NCBI GenBank assembly: GCA_964568885.1 | Contig: CAZMSF010000006.1 | Location: 1-54,040 of the forward strand | DNA: 54,040 bases | From: JAUSNA01 sp964568885 | GTDB lineage: Bacteria; Patescibacteriota; Microgenomatia; Levybacterales; GWA1-39-11 | Direction: 5' to 3' | Part shown: piece by piece, positions 43,185 through 52,387 of the stretch | Layout: each line of letters begins with the position of its first letter | Position numbering within the stretch: the stretch's first letter is position 1 | The notes under the pieces: generated by a model | The model's input: the letters and a program-made list of their open reading frames with translations, nothing else | Database searches by the model: none | What the model was told of the DNA's origin: nothing | Made by a program: the position numbers and the translations under genes

Positions 43185-44735
43185 TTATCTAAAATGAAGC
43201 CCACATACAAGATTTGGGTCCGGACTTATTGCAATCTCTTGTGGGTTCAGTACATACTTCTCAACAAGTATCTGCCCCAATTGCTGTGACAGAACGGGAG
43301 GCTTGTTTATCCGTACTCTTTTTTCTCTCCAGTAAACAAATTCGTTAGGACTTTTTTTGTAAGGGTCGTATAAAAGAAATGTGTTGGGTTTTTTTGCACA
43401 AATTACTCCGGTATTCGCGTTTTTCTTATCAATAAAGCTCATCGCATATTTAATTGAATAACCCAGCTCGTCAGGCGAGTAGACAAAATACCCAAATTCA
43501 CCCGATACATTTTTATTCACGAATTTTGCCACGTCTTCGTTCAATTTCCATGATGAACCATTCTGACCTGTGAAAGTTGAAATCCACTGAGGTCCGGAAT
43601 CCCACGTTCGAAACCACAATGTTGCGAGTATCCATATAGTCATCAAGATGAACACCTTCTTTTTTATAAAAAGGGTCATAGAAGAAAATATGATAATAAG
43701 AAGGGGCATAAATCCAAGATGGTAATAATCCCACACTATTCCTTTGAAAAGAAAAGTTGTTGCCCAGAATATTCCAAAATAAAGATAAAAAAGCAGGATA
43801 AAAGTGCGTTGAGCCTTCTTTAGATTAGTTTTTTTAAATACAATGATTAAAACACTCAAATAAATGACCAAAAAAACGAGATTGGAAAAAATTGACGAGT
43901 CTCCGATGATATTTATTCTCCCAAGAAATTGATCGATTCTATTTCTTGCAATAAATAGAATCATCCAAAGCTGAAATTGAGAAGAGTTATGAAATAAAAA
44001 CTCTATGATTGCTCTGGTCTGTAGAAAATTGTGCCTTATCTCAAACAAAAAATATGTAAAAAGAGGCAAAGATGGAATAGGGAATGCAATTAGATAAAGT
44101 GCTTTTTTAAGCCTTACGACATAATACAGACCGATAAGGTAGGTGATAAATAAAGTTATCAGGCCAAAAGCAGGCTGGAAACAGATAATAAATCCATTTA
44201 TTAAAACCGCCAGGGAATAATCCCGAAGTCTTTTTTTTATAACAAACTGATACATTAGATACATGAGTGGGGGAGATAAGGCAACAGAACCAAACCATGG
44301 GGTCATTCCCCTGACAAAACTCACGATTTCGAAGGAATAGATAAGTGTTGCAACGCAAGCAGAAGTATTCCCGAAAATTTTTCTTGTAATGTAGTACGTT
44401 GTTCCAAGAGAAAGCACCGCCAAAACCATCCAAAAATAACCGACGATAACCGGGTTTCCATTTCCTAAAATAAGCAGAGGAGCATTGATATAAAACCATA
44501 AAGGACTATAGAACACACCCGGTATTCCCCCTGCCCTGGGTCCGATTAATGTAAGTTTTTTTTCATCAATCATCTCCTGCGTGAGCAAGAAATCGCGCGC
44601 AATGTCGGTGTGAAAAAGAAGATCCTTATAAAATAAGTGATAGGCAGATTGAACAATATTATATGATGCAATCAGAATAACCACTATCAAAAACGCGTTT
44701 TTTTTGAAGTACTTTTTCCAATGAATTTTGGTCAT
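43185..44735 (-). CDS. GT-C membrane glycosyltransferase (GT39/ArnT-like)
   Basis: A 516-residue protein with 10-12 membrane segments and a C-terminal soluble domain (about 385-516). The first outer loop has LLFHTDIARDFLLTQEM near residue 37, where D-x3-D is the GT-C acidic motif, followed by GIPGVFYSPLWFY. The gene at 47505 shares this plan (YDVGRDLLALQN, then GVFYGPTWYY), so they are paralogues. It lies 9 nt downstream of the WaaE-like GT2 gene and is probably a polyprenyl-phosphate-sugar-dependent transferase. Confidence 0.84.
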   Translation of the reverse strand: MTKIHWKKYFKKNAFLIVVILIASYNIVQSAYHLFYKDLLFHTDIARDFLLTQEMIDEKKLTLIGPRAGGIPGVFYSPLWFYINAPLLILGNGNPVIVGYFWMVLAVLSLGTTYYITRKIFGNTSACVATLIYSFEIVSFVRGMTPWFGSVALSPPLMYLMYQFVIKKRLRDYSLAVLINGFIICFQPAFGLITLFITYLIGLYYVVRLKKALYLIAFPIPSLPLFTYFLFEIRHNFLQTRAIIEFLFHNSSQFQLWMILFIARNRIDQFLGRINIIGDSSIFSNLVFLVIYLSVLIIVFKKTNLKKAQRTFILLFYLYFGIFWATTFLFKGIVWDYYHLGFMPLLIIIFSSMTLFIKKKVFILMTIWILATLWFRTWDSGPQWISTFTGQNGSSWKLNEDVAKFVNKNVSGEFGYFVYSPDELGYSIKYAMSFIDKKNANTGVICAKKPNTFLLYDPYKKSPNEFVYWREKRVRINKPPVLSQQLGQILVEKYVLNPQEIAISPDPNLVCGLHFR

Positions 44736-44744
44736 AGGGGGGAG

Positions 44745-45524
44745 TTATTTTTTTTGCAGATACAGTATGTATCCGGCCGGAAACCTCAAGGCTGAAAACA
44801 ATGCAAATACAAATCCTTGCCATCCGTCCATAAATCCCTTATGTCTTCCGTAGGCTGTCAACATCCAATGCGCCGGCTTCATAAATAAGTACGCAAATCC
44901 ATAAAAGATACGAAGAAGTGTATTCTTTTTTGAGACTTCATCTCTAATTTGTCCTGCAAGTAGCTTGTTATACCGCATCCATTTTTTATAATACGCCTCA
45001 AAATTCTTATAGGGATAATGGAGGAGGGCATGTTTTAGATACCCTACTTTTCCTTCAATGACGGCTTGTTCATGTACGTCCTTTTGCGGCAATTGTCCTT
45101 TCCCTCTTTTGTATAGTCTTACCGTATAGTCCGGGTACTGTCCCCCTTTCATTAAAAAGCGACCTAAGAAATAATTTTTCCGCGGCATCCAAAAGCCATT
45201 TTCATCGACGTTTTCGCTATTGAGAATTTTTTCTATCTCCGCACCCAATTCATCGGAAACAAGTTCGTCTGCATCCATCTGCAATATCCAGTCACCCGTA
45301 CATGCATCAATAGCTTTTTGTTTGTTTATATGGAAGTTGGGCGGATTTTCGCGTACGATTATTTTTGCTCCGAATTTTTTTGCTATCTCAACAGTCCTAT
45401 CTTTTGATGTACCATCAACAATCACAATCTCATCAGAAATATTTTTCAAAGAACTTAGACAGCGCTCGATATTTTCTTCTTCATTGAATGTAGCAAGCGC
45501 AACCGATAATGTTTGCTTTTTCAT
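44745..45524 (-). CDS. WaaE/KdtX-like GT2 glycosyltransferase
   Basis: A 259-residue GT-A enzyme resembling the LPS core beta-1,4-glucosyltransferase WaaE. Features are LSVALATFNEEENIERCL near 5, DEIVIVDGTSKDRTVEIA near 31, NFHINKQKAID near 63, the metal-binding LQMDADELVS near 82, and KDVHEQAVIEG near 148 with LLHYPYKNFEAYYKKW, both typical of the subgroup. The C-terminus (about 210-255) has a hydrophobic stretch (FMDGWQGFVFALFSALRF) that may bind the membrane. It lies between two GT-C genes, 1 nt downstream of the 658-residue protein. Confidence 0.9.
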   Translation of the reverse strand: MKKQTLSVALATFNEEENIERCLSSLKNISDEIVIVDGTSKDRTVEIAKKFGAKIIVRENPPNFHINKQKAIDACTGDWILQMDADELVSDELGAEIEKILNSENVDENGFWMPRKNYFLGRFLMKGGQYPDYTVRLYKRGKGQLPQKDVHEQAVIEGKVGYLKHALLHYPYKNFEAYYKKWMRYNKLLAGQIRDEVSKKNTLLRIFYGFAYLFMKPAHWMLTAYGRHKGFMDGWQGFVFALFSALRFPAGYILYLQKK

Positions 45525-45525
45525 G

Positions 45526-47502
45526 TTATTGGACTTTCAAAACAACGGCGGTTTGATTTTCATATACCGTTTTCATGTAGGTAGGATCTATGTTAAATTT
45601 TAACATTTGTTCAGGTTTTTTTTGCAAGTAAACGTAAGAAACACCCAATTTCCTCAGACCCGACGAGTAGTCTGTAACATTTGTTGAAGCAAATATTTTT
45701 TCCAATGCTTTCTTCCTGTCTTTTACCTTTACATTGTGTGTCTCGAGCAAACCGCCTCCGGCCAAATAAGACGAGCGTTCTGTGAAGAAGGAAACATAAG
45801 GCGTTTGTATATCCAATGGATTGTCAGGGCTGCCCTGGACTACTGCATGTTGTTCTATATTATTTCTTATATACCGAAACGCTTCCAATTCGCCGTTTGA
45901 GACCGAATAATAATCTGATGAGGCATATTTCCCGATATTTCCGGAAATCTCATAAATAGAGCGGGGAATAGTCAACCCAACAAACAAAATAATAATTGTT
46001 ATTCCTACTAAATTTTTCTTAAACATTGAGAGAATATAGGCGGCAAACAAAGAGAGAATGACCGCTGAAACAGAGAAGAAATTATATACATTCACACCCC
46101 CTGATGATTGAATGGTAAATAGTCCTAAAATATGAAACACAACCAAAGGCGGAATCAAAAGTAATGCCATTCTAAATCCTAAGAATTTCAATAGTTTTTT
46201 TGTCATAACAAACCCGAGAAGTCTTGTACCATAGATTGAAACGAAAGCGATGAGTACTGCCAGACTGTCAAGAACGGCCAAATTTCTAATATTATGTGCC
46301 GCTTCATAAACTTGTCTTCTCAACCACCATTCCCGCCAATCAATACTCCCTGCTCCAAGCAACGAACGTGGCCATTCCAAATATACAAATACAAATCCGC
46401 CCGCTCCGTAGTTGTGTGGGAGGAAAATTGCTATACCCAAAAGAAAGAAAAATATTATCTGCATAAAGTATTGACCATCCAAAACAAGACTCTTTTTCTT
46501 ATATGATTCATAAAAGAGTTTCCCTAACAATAACGAAATAAAGCCTATCGCAACAAATAGACCAAAATAGATTTTAAAACCAAAAAGTGAGGAACAAAGC
46601 AAAACGGATAATATTCCCCATCTCTTTTGTTTCGTCTCAAGCCATTTGTGAATTGTTATTAATCCTGCCAGAAAAATGAGCTTTCCAAACATATGAGGCA
46701 TATTAAGTAATTGTGTTACTCCGCTATCAATTGCAGGAGTATAAAAACCAAAAGGTTTCCCTAAAATTAATAGCACCAAATATGCGCTATCAGATGCAAA
46801 ATAAAGAAGAAAGATGAACCACAAAGCCATTTTGGAAGATCCACCCCACTCTTTCACAAGTACAAACGACATAATTCCGATAAGAACTGACAGATAAAAA
46901 GGGAAGAATTGAAAAAATAGATGAATGGTCGGAAGAGTCCATATTCGAGACATGTCAGCCTCAACCAGATCTCCCCAATAATGATAGTTATGAATGAGTA
47001 ACCCTGCAAATCCGGGTTCCATGGGTGGAAAATGAGCGGAAATACTTCTTATATAAGCAAGGTGCATCACCCCATCGACCGCATTATTTCCAAAAAACTT
47101 AACACCGTCGGAGTACTTAATTCCTGACCCGAAAATTGGCAGCAATTGCCCAATGACGCCAAAAAAAATCAGCAAAGCCGGAAAAAAATGTCTTCTATCA
47201 AAACCCCTCATCAAGCCGATGAATTCTTTGGAAAATAATTTGTAGTTCATAACGAAAAAAATCAAGGAAATCCCGCAATAAAGATATGTTGCAAAACGAA
47301 TGTTCAAATAACCGAAGATATATCCCTGAAAACCCCACAGTGCAACTCCCAGCGCATTTGATAAAACGAAATTTAACGTCCTGGATTCCAACTTAAAACG
47401 CGACAATACAATCCATCCGGGAATATAAAACGAGACAAAAGCAGCAGGCAAGAACAGAAAAAAATATAACCAAAAGAAAGGGTTTGAAAAACTTAAATAC
47501 AT
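45526..47502 (-). CDS. Multi-pass membrane protein, GT-C-like, unassigned
   Basis: A 658-residue protein with about 13-14 hydrophobic segments and a C-terminal soluble region (about 525-658) that includes YSSGLRKLGVSYVYLQKKPEQ. An outer loop (about 125-180) holds NNAVDGVMHLAYIR and HNYHYWGDLVEADMSR, with acidic and aromatic residues expected of a GT-C active site. The size and the C-terminal domain match CPR membrane proteins usually annotated as hypothetical or DUF2298-like. I cannot assign a specific family. The neighbours (GT-C upstream 2 nt, GT2 downstream) support a role in glycan assembly. Confidence 0.7.
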   Translation of the reverse strand: MYLSFSNPFFWLYFFLFLPAAFVSFYIPGWIVLSRFKLESRTLNFVLSNALGVALWGFQGYIFGYLNIRFATYLYCGISLIFFVMNYKLFSKEFIGLMRGFDRRHFFPALLIFFGVIGQLLPIFGSGIKYSDGVKFFGNNAVDGVMHLAYIRSISAHFPPMEPGFAGLLIHNYHYWGDLVEADMSRIWTLPTIHLFFQFFPFYLSVLIGIMSFVLVKEWGGSSKMALWFIFLLYFASDSAYLVLLILGKPFGFYTPAIDSGVTQLLNMPHMFGKLIFLAGLITIHKWLETKQKRWGILSVLLCSSLFGFKIYFGLFVAIGFISLLLGKLFYESYKKKSLVLDGQYFMQIIFFFLLGIAIFLPHNYGAGGFVFVYLEWPRSLLGAGSIDWREWWLRRQVYEAAHNIRNLAVLDSLAVLIAFVSIYGTRLLGFVMTKKLLKFLGFRMALLLIPPLVVFHILGLFTIQSSGGVNVYNFFSVSAVILSLFAAYILSMFKKNLVGITIIILFVGLTIPRSIYEISGNIGKYASSDYYSVSNGELEAFRYIRNNIEQHAVVQGSPDNPLDIQTPYVSFFTERSSYLAGGGLLETHNVKVKDRKKALEKIFASTNVTDYSSGLRKLGVSYVYLQKKPEQMLKFNIDPTYMKTVYENQTAVVLKVQ

Positions 47503-47504
47503 GG

Positions 47505-49007
47505 TTAATGGACTCTTTTTTCGACTCTTATACCGCTATCAAAAACTCTTTCCCCAATGACTTTTCCGTCGCCTTTCCTTATCCTAAGCCATTCGGTTTG
47601 TCTTTCAGGCAGCTGGAGATCGGGTTCGATTATTAGATAAAATAATTCCCTGTGTGTTTTATCCGGAAAATACCCATACCTATTTTTGCCAAAATATTGG
47701 AATAAGTACTGATATGGATAATCGAATATCGGTGGCGTATACGTTATATAGTTAAAAGGTCTTCCTTTCGCATCTTCATATATATAATCCACAACCTGCA
47801 CTTGATTCCTATAAACGGACGCGTCACCCTTCCATGTCGATTTCGTGAATGTTTCGGCAATATTTAATCTATTAATATTGGCAATTAGAAAGATTGAGAG
47901 TATAGCAATTCCTAAGTAGCGGACCTTTAAATATTTTGATATAAGATATACCGCCAGGGAAAAAAATACAATAAACATGACAGGCAAGCCTACATAATAA
48001 TGGCTTTCGATATCGTGATTAAGAAAGCTAAAACCAACAAAATAAGTTGTTATAACAATCAAGCAATATACGACAATTAGCTTCTCAATTTTTTCCAGCT
48101 TTCTGAATGTTTTTGTAAAACAGAATACGATAAATGCAACTGCCAGACCTCCCAAAAGCAGATTTTGACCGGAGATAGTGTCCGACCACAGCCCAAATAT
48201 AACTTTTGCTGACCTGTAAAAATTTGCGTGCGTGGTAAACAGTGACGACTGGGTGGGAACAGACACACTCCCAAAAAACTTGTTCGTCATGAGAAAGGAA
48301 TGACGAAATTCAAAAAGAATTCTGGGAAGCTGGATTAATATAAATCCTGCTAATACTGTTAATAATGCAAGTTTTTGTTTTGAATATAATCTTGAACCAA
48401 AAAGAAAAATGACTGTTGAAAGTAGAAATAGGGACCCGAAAACTATTTCAAGGTCGAAAATCACTCCGAGTGTAAATCCTAAAAAAATGCTCCATAAGAA
48501 TTTATTTTTTTTCGTATCGGCCAGTTTTACCAGTACTATATAAAAAGTGATTATTATGAATAAAGGGATTGGATTGGGATTCCATATTTGCGAGGAAATA
48601 CCGATTAGAACGGGACAGAGCGCAATAAGACTTCCAATCAAAAAACCCAAAGATTTGCCTCCGGTTTTGTAGCCAAAAAGAAAACCGATAGCAGCGGTCA
48701 CGACCCCGCTTATTATAATGATAAGAAGTATACCTTTTGGGTTTCCATTGAAAAGGATAAAAAAGGGAGTTAACAGATAATACCAAGTCGGACCGTAAAA
48801 CACCCCTTGAAGGCCTGTGGTTGCCCCAATGAGGGGAAGTTTGTGAGCAACGACTATATTCTGAAGCGCAAGCAAGTCTCTTCCAACATCGTAGGTGAAT
48901 GCAAAAGTCCCGTGTATCAAACCTTGCAAACGGAACCACAAACCAAATATAAGCACTACAAATAAAAGCGGGAAATTATTTCTTAATTGTTTTGGGGGAA
49001 TTTTCAT
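47505..49007 (-). CDS. GT-C membrane glycosyltransferase (GT39/ArnT-like)
   Basis: A 500-residue protein with about 11 membrane segments and a C-terminal soluble part (about 395-500). FTYDVGRDLLALQN near residue 38 is the first-loop acidic motif, and GVFYGPTWYYLLTP near 68 follows. It resembles the gene at 43185. The start overlaps the 593-residue protein gene by 32 nt, and an AGAGGT seven to eight nt before the ATG is one of the few ribosome-site-like motifs in the window. Sugar and acceptor unknown. Confidence 0.84.
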   Translation of the reverse strand: MKIPPKQLRNNFPLLFVVLIFGLWFRLQGLIHGTFAFTYDVGRDLLALQNIVVAHKLPLIGATTGLQGVFYGPTWYYLLTPFFILFNGNPKGILLIIIISGVVTAAIGFLFGYKTGGKSLGFLIGSLIALCPVLIGISSQIWNPNPIPLFIIITFYIVLVKLADTKKNKFLWSIFLGFTLGVIFDLEIVFGSLFLLSTVIFLFGSRLYSKQKLALLTVLAGFILIQLPRILFEFRHSFLMTNKFFGSVSVPTQSSLFTTHANFYRSAKVIFGLWSDTISGQNLLLGGLAVAFIVFCFTKTFRKLEKIEKLIVVYCLIVITTYFVGFSFLNHDIESHYYVGLPVMFIVFFSLAVYLISKYLKVRYLGIAILSIFLIANINRLNIAETFTKSTWKGDASVYRNQVQVVDYIYEDAKGRPFNYITYTPPIFDYPYQYLFQYFGKNRYGYFPDKTHRELFYLIIEPDLQLPERQTEWLRIRKGDGKVIGERVFDSGIRVEKRVH

Positions 49008-50757
49008 TTATTACCTCTTTGATGATGTTCAAAGAAACCATTTTATCAATTATCTCATCTGTGTTCTCAATGCGGATGTACAATTTTGTTTCAATGTCGG
49101 TGCGCTGGTCAATTGGCTTAACGGATACAAATTTACTGTTCCCCCGTCTATATTCCAATAATGTTATATAATGCTGAGTCAGGTATTCAATGAATGGTTT
49201 TCCATATTCCTCAGGGTTTTGACCAAGAATATAAAATCTCTTATCAAACCAAATAAGCTTTGGTTTTTTACTCTCGAAATCATTAATAAGCCCGTTTTGG
49301 ATTTTTTCCGAATGGCCCATTCCGGGATTAAAAATTTGATATTGGGAGGCATTTTTCTCTTTTGTATAGAATAACTCTTCGAATTCAAACGGTCCTATCC
49401 AAGTATAATCGTCGTTCGAAAGAACGGAGTTAATAAGGGGTGCAATTTGAGGCCTGTCATAAATTAATGGGGCCTTACCCATGTATTTATTAAATGCCTT
49501 GTCCATGAATTTTCTTCCTAAGAACTGAAAATTCGCAAACGTATACACAAACAACAGGAGAAAAAGCGAAGTGTAGATGATTTTTCGCCTATACTCCAGG
49601 TCGCTTCTTAATTCATCATACAATGCGTACAACAGATATGCTCCGTTAAACAAAGACATGAGTATATATACAGCAGACTGATAATCTCTTTCGCTTGAAG
49701 TTAATGGATTGCTTCTTCCGTTTGCATAGATAAGCATAAGAAGCATGAAAACTACCAATTTATATCTCCGTTTCGTGAAGGCATATATCAAAAAAGTAAG
49801 GTTCGCAACAGCAAGCGTGATATTGAATGGAAAAGAAAAGTTGAAATCTTTTATTTGTATCAAAAGGTCGGAAAAACTCATTAAAAATGAGTTGGCAATA
49901 ATGATTGCAAAACGAACCGGATTTATTCCTGTCTCACCAATTGCTCTTGGGTAATTGTAAATATAGTATTGTTGGTTAAATGTAAAATTTTGATACAAAT
50001 AATCACTGAGACTTCCGGTTAGTAGTAAATAAATGAGAAAAACTAAAAAAGGAACACCGAAGATAAGAAGTGGTCTCCAATAATTATTGACACTTTTTAA
50101 TGATAGTTTGTTGGAAAGAAAAAATTCTACAAAAACAAAAAGATAGAAAAACAACAACAGATACAGATATGTTAAAGAGCTGAGAATAGACATAAATGTC
50201 AGAGCCGAGATATACATCAAATCGCTGAGAGTAATTGCTTTTCTCGTAAGATGTTTTACTGCAACAAGTCCAACAGAAAGGGAAAGAAAATATCCTGAAA
50301 TGTTATCCGCCAACAACATATGGCCCCAAAAGTAAGTCGAGCCTACTCCAATGAAAAGCAGCAGTAATGGGAAAAATTTGGACAAACTGTTTCCGATACT
50401 TTTTTTGAAATACCAAAAAGAAAACAATAGAAAAGCAAAAAGCGCAATTGAGTAAACTATCCGAAACCGGACAAACGAATTCCCGCTAAAAATTTCAAGA
50501 AAAGCCGCCAAAAAGTAAGCACTGGGACCATGATGAGTAAAAAATTCCGAATAGAGAGGGTGTCCATGAAGTATTCTCCAGCCACCCAATATATTGTCGA
50601 ACTCATCAGGATAACTCTCATGCAGCCCATTCACGAAAAACATTAAAAACAGGATGAAAAAAAATAGTAAATAAGAGTAAAATGGTGCTGAAGTCAAAAG
50701 GACTCTTATACTTTGCCTGCTTACACCACGGGGCCGAAATACATTAAATAACTTCAT
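48976..50757 (-). CDS. GT-C membrane glycosyltransferase (GT39-like)
   Basis: A 593-residue protein with about 11 membrane segments. The first outer loop has ESYPDEFDNILGGWRILHG near residue 48 and THHGPSAYFLAAF near 75, with the D-E-x-D acidic motif and H-x-P pattern of lipid-phosphate-sugar GT-C enzymes. The C-terminal soluble domain (about 425-593) includes SVKPIDQRTDIETKLYIRIEN and may bind acceptor. A candidate promoter with extended -10 lies 9 nt before the start, so this gene may begin its own transcript as well as being read from upstream. Confidence 0.82.
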   Translation of the reverse strand: MKLFNVFRPRGVSRQSIRVLLTSAPFYSYLLFFFILFLMFFVNGLHESYPDEFDNILGGWRILHGHPLYSEFFTHHGPSAYFLAAFLEIFSGNSFVRFRIVYSIALFAFLLFSFWYFKKSIGNSLSKFFPLLLLFIGVGSTYFWGHMLLADNISGYFLSLSVGLVAVKHLTRKAITLSDLMYISALTFMSILSSLTYLYLLLFFYLFVFVEFFLSNKLSLKSVNNYWRPLLIFGVPFLVFLIYLLLTGSLSDYLYQNFTFNQQYYIYNYPRAIGETGINPVRFAIIIANSFLMSFSDLLIQIKDFNFSFPFNITLAVANLTFLIYAFTKRRYKLVVFMLLMLIYANGRSNPLTSSERDYQSAVYILMSLFNGAYLLYALYDELRSDLEYRRKIIYTSLFLLLFVYTFANFQFLGRKFMDKAFNKYMGKAPLIYDRPQIAPLINSVLSNDDYTWIGPFEFEELFYTKEKNASQYQIFNPGMGHSEKIQNGLINDFESKKPKLIWFDKRFYILGQNPEEYGKPFIEYLTQHYITLLEYRRGNSKFVSVKPIDQRTDIETKLYIRIENTDEIIDKMVSLNIIKEVINENSPKTIKK

Positions 50758-50766
50758 ACTAATGAA

Positions 50767-50794
50767 ATTCTAGCACAAACAAGAAGCATTACAA
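50767..50794 (-). promoter_or_regulatory. Putative extended -10 promoter before GT-C gene
   Basis: On the minus strand TTGTAA (50789-50794), a 16-nt spacer ending in TGC, and TAGAAT (50767-50772) precede the ATG at 50757 by 9 nt. TGn-TAGAAT is an extended -10 form. The -35 overlaps the stop codon of the upstream gene. Confidence 0.4.
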
Positions 50795-52387
50795 AGATTC
50801 ATATACTCCAACTCCGGCAATATTGCCGGAAGTTGCAACATCACGAATTTTCTTGTATTTTTGCGCATCTTCAGTGTTCTGGCTTATGAATATATCACCT
50901 TTTGCAATTATACTTTCGCAATTCCCGAAATAAACATTTTCAATAGCAAAGCATTTTTCGCTTATCCTATTGGACCAGCCAGACGCAATATATGAAGCCG
51001 GATCAAATTTCGTATAAAAGAGATAGAAGATGTACGGCTGTTCAAATTTCGATGAAAACACAACTTTTTTACCATTTCCCCGGTATTTTGAAGCTTCCAA
51101 GACTGACTCCTTATATCCCTCCTGCCAATATTTCCCATATTCACTGTTAGTATGGTAAAAGTAATTGTGAAAGTAATACGTAAAATTTATGACGTAGATA
51201 CATGATATAAGAAAAAGAGACCAGGCCTTCATTTTTTTTCTCTCAACCGTGAGTAGGTACACCACGCCTACGGCTTCAAAAATTTGCCATGTCGGCAAGA
51301 ATATAAGACTTCGTGACGCATTCGGAGCGTCAACAGCCAGTGCCGATGCAGCCGGTGCGATAAATAGCCAAAAGAGAACAATCCAGTACTTCTTTTTATC
51401 AAAAATAATAAGTCCAATTAAAATAAATGGCAAAGAAACAAGATAAAGAATTCCCATACCAAATGCGTGATGCCGCGCATTGTCCCCCGTAACAAAAAGC
51501 TGATTCAAATCAAAATGCGAAAGATAATTACCTAAATATTTGTCGAAATAAATTATTCTTCTGTTGTGGATCGATGCCCCCAACTTATCATTGTTTGCAT
51601 TGTCAAAGACAATATCGTCGGTTGAATTTTGTAAAATTTGAGTTTGATTGGAAAAAAAAGTGACACTTCTGCCCCTGGCAGTAGTTCTTGCGTCAATAAC
51701 CCACAGCATATTGCCCAACATGAAAAGCAAAAGAAAAATTACAATAAATTTCATTTTGACCTTAAATGTTATATACGACCAGATAAGCAAAGCCGCAAAA
51801 AGAAGAGGCGTAAATATTTTTTCGCTATGATATGAATACCCGCTAATTGCAAGAAGTAGAATACCGGCATAGTTATATAAATACTTCTTTGTATTAAGAC
51901 CCCGTACGAACAATGCAGCTCCTGATACTACAAAAAACAATCCAATATTTGCCTCATACGCTACTCTGCTGAATTGTATCGACCATGGAGATATGGCAAA
52001 GAAAAACATAGCCGCAAGAGACAGTAAGTATTTATGTTTCTCCTTTTTAAATAATTCAAAAACCAATAACCACACAAAGGGTATTGTTAAAACCCCAAGA
52101 AATGCTGAAGAAAATCTTACTGAAAAAGGATTTAATCCAAATAGACCTACCGAAAGACTCGTAAGATATACATATACAGGTTGCTTATAATCCCCAAACG
52201 CCTTAAAAGATAATGGCATAAAAGCCCCGTGCTCATCATGCCCTGTTTTAAGTATCGAATAAGCGTTGTATCCCCATGAAACTTCGTCCCAGTTCAAAGA
52301 ATCCGGAATGCCACCAAGCCTATAAAAACGGAGGAATATTCCAACTACTAAAGTGGCAATAAATAACGATATATACAATTTTTTCAT
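50789..52387 (-). CDS. GT-C membrane glycosyltransferase (GT39), tandem paralogue 1
   Basis: A 532-residue GT39-type protein with 11-12 membrane segments and a C-terminal soluble domain (about 420-532). The first outer loop has NWDEVSWGYNAYSIL near residue 33 and then HGAFMPLSFKAFGDYKQPVYVY, the DE motif and H/D-P-rich loop of polyprenyl-phosphate-sugar transferases. AISPWSIQFSRVAYEAN near 130 is another family motif. The gene upstream is the same in plan and motifs, so they are tandem duplicates that have diverged. The start overlaps that gene by 4 nt. Confidence 0.88.
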   Translation of the reverse strand: MKKLYISLFIATLVVGIFLRFYRLGGIPDSLNWDEVSWGYNAYSILKTGHDEHGAFMPLSFKAFGDYKQPVYVYLTSLSVGLFGLNPFSVRFSSAFLGVLTIPFVWLLVFELFKKEKHKYLLSLAAMFFFAISPWSIQFSRVAYEANIGLFFVVSGAALFVRGLNTKKYLYNYAGILLLAISGYSYHSEKIFTPLLFAALLIWSYITFKVKMKFIVIFLLLFMLGNMLWVIDARTTARGRSVTFFSNQTQILQNSTDDIVFDNANNDKLGASIHNRRIIYFDKYLGNYLSHFDLNQLFVTGDNARHHAFGMGILYLVSLPFILIGLIIFDKKKYWIVLFWLFIAPAASALAVDAPNASRSLIFLPTWQIFEAVGVVYLLTVERKKMKAWSLFLISCIYVINFTYYFHNYFYHTNSEYGKYWQEGYKESVLEASKYRGNGKKVVFSSKFEQPYIFYLFYTKFDPASYIASGWSNRISEKCFAIENVYFGNCESIIAKGDIFISQNTEDAQKYKKIRDVATSGNIAGVGVYESL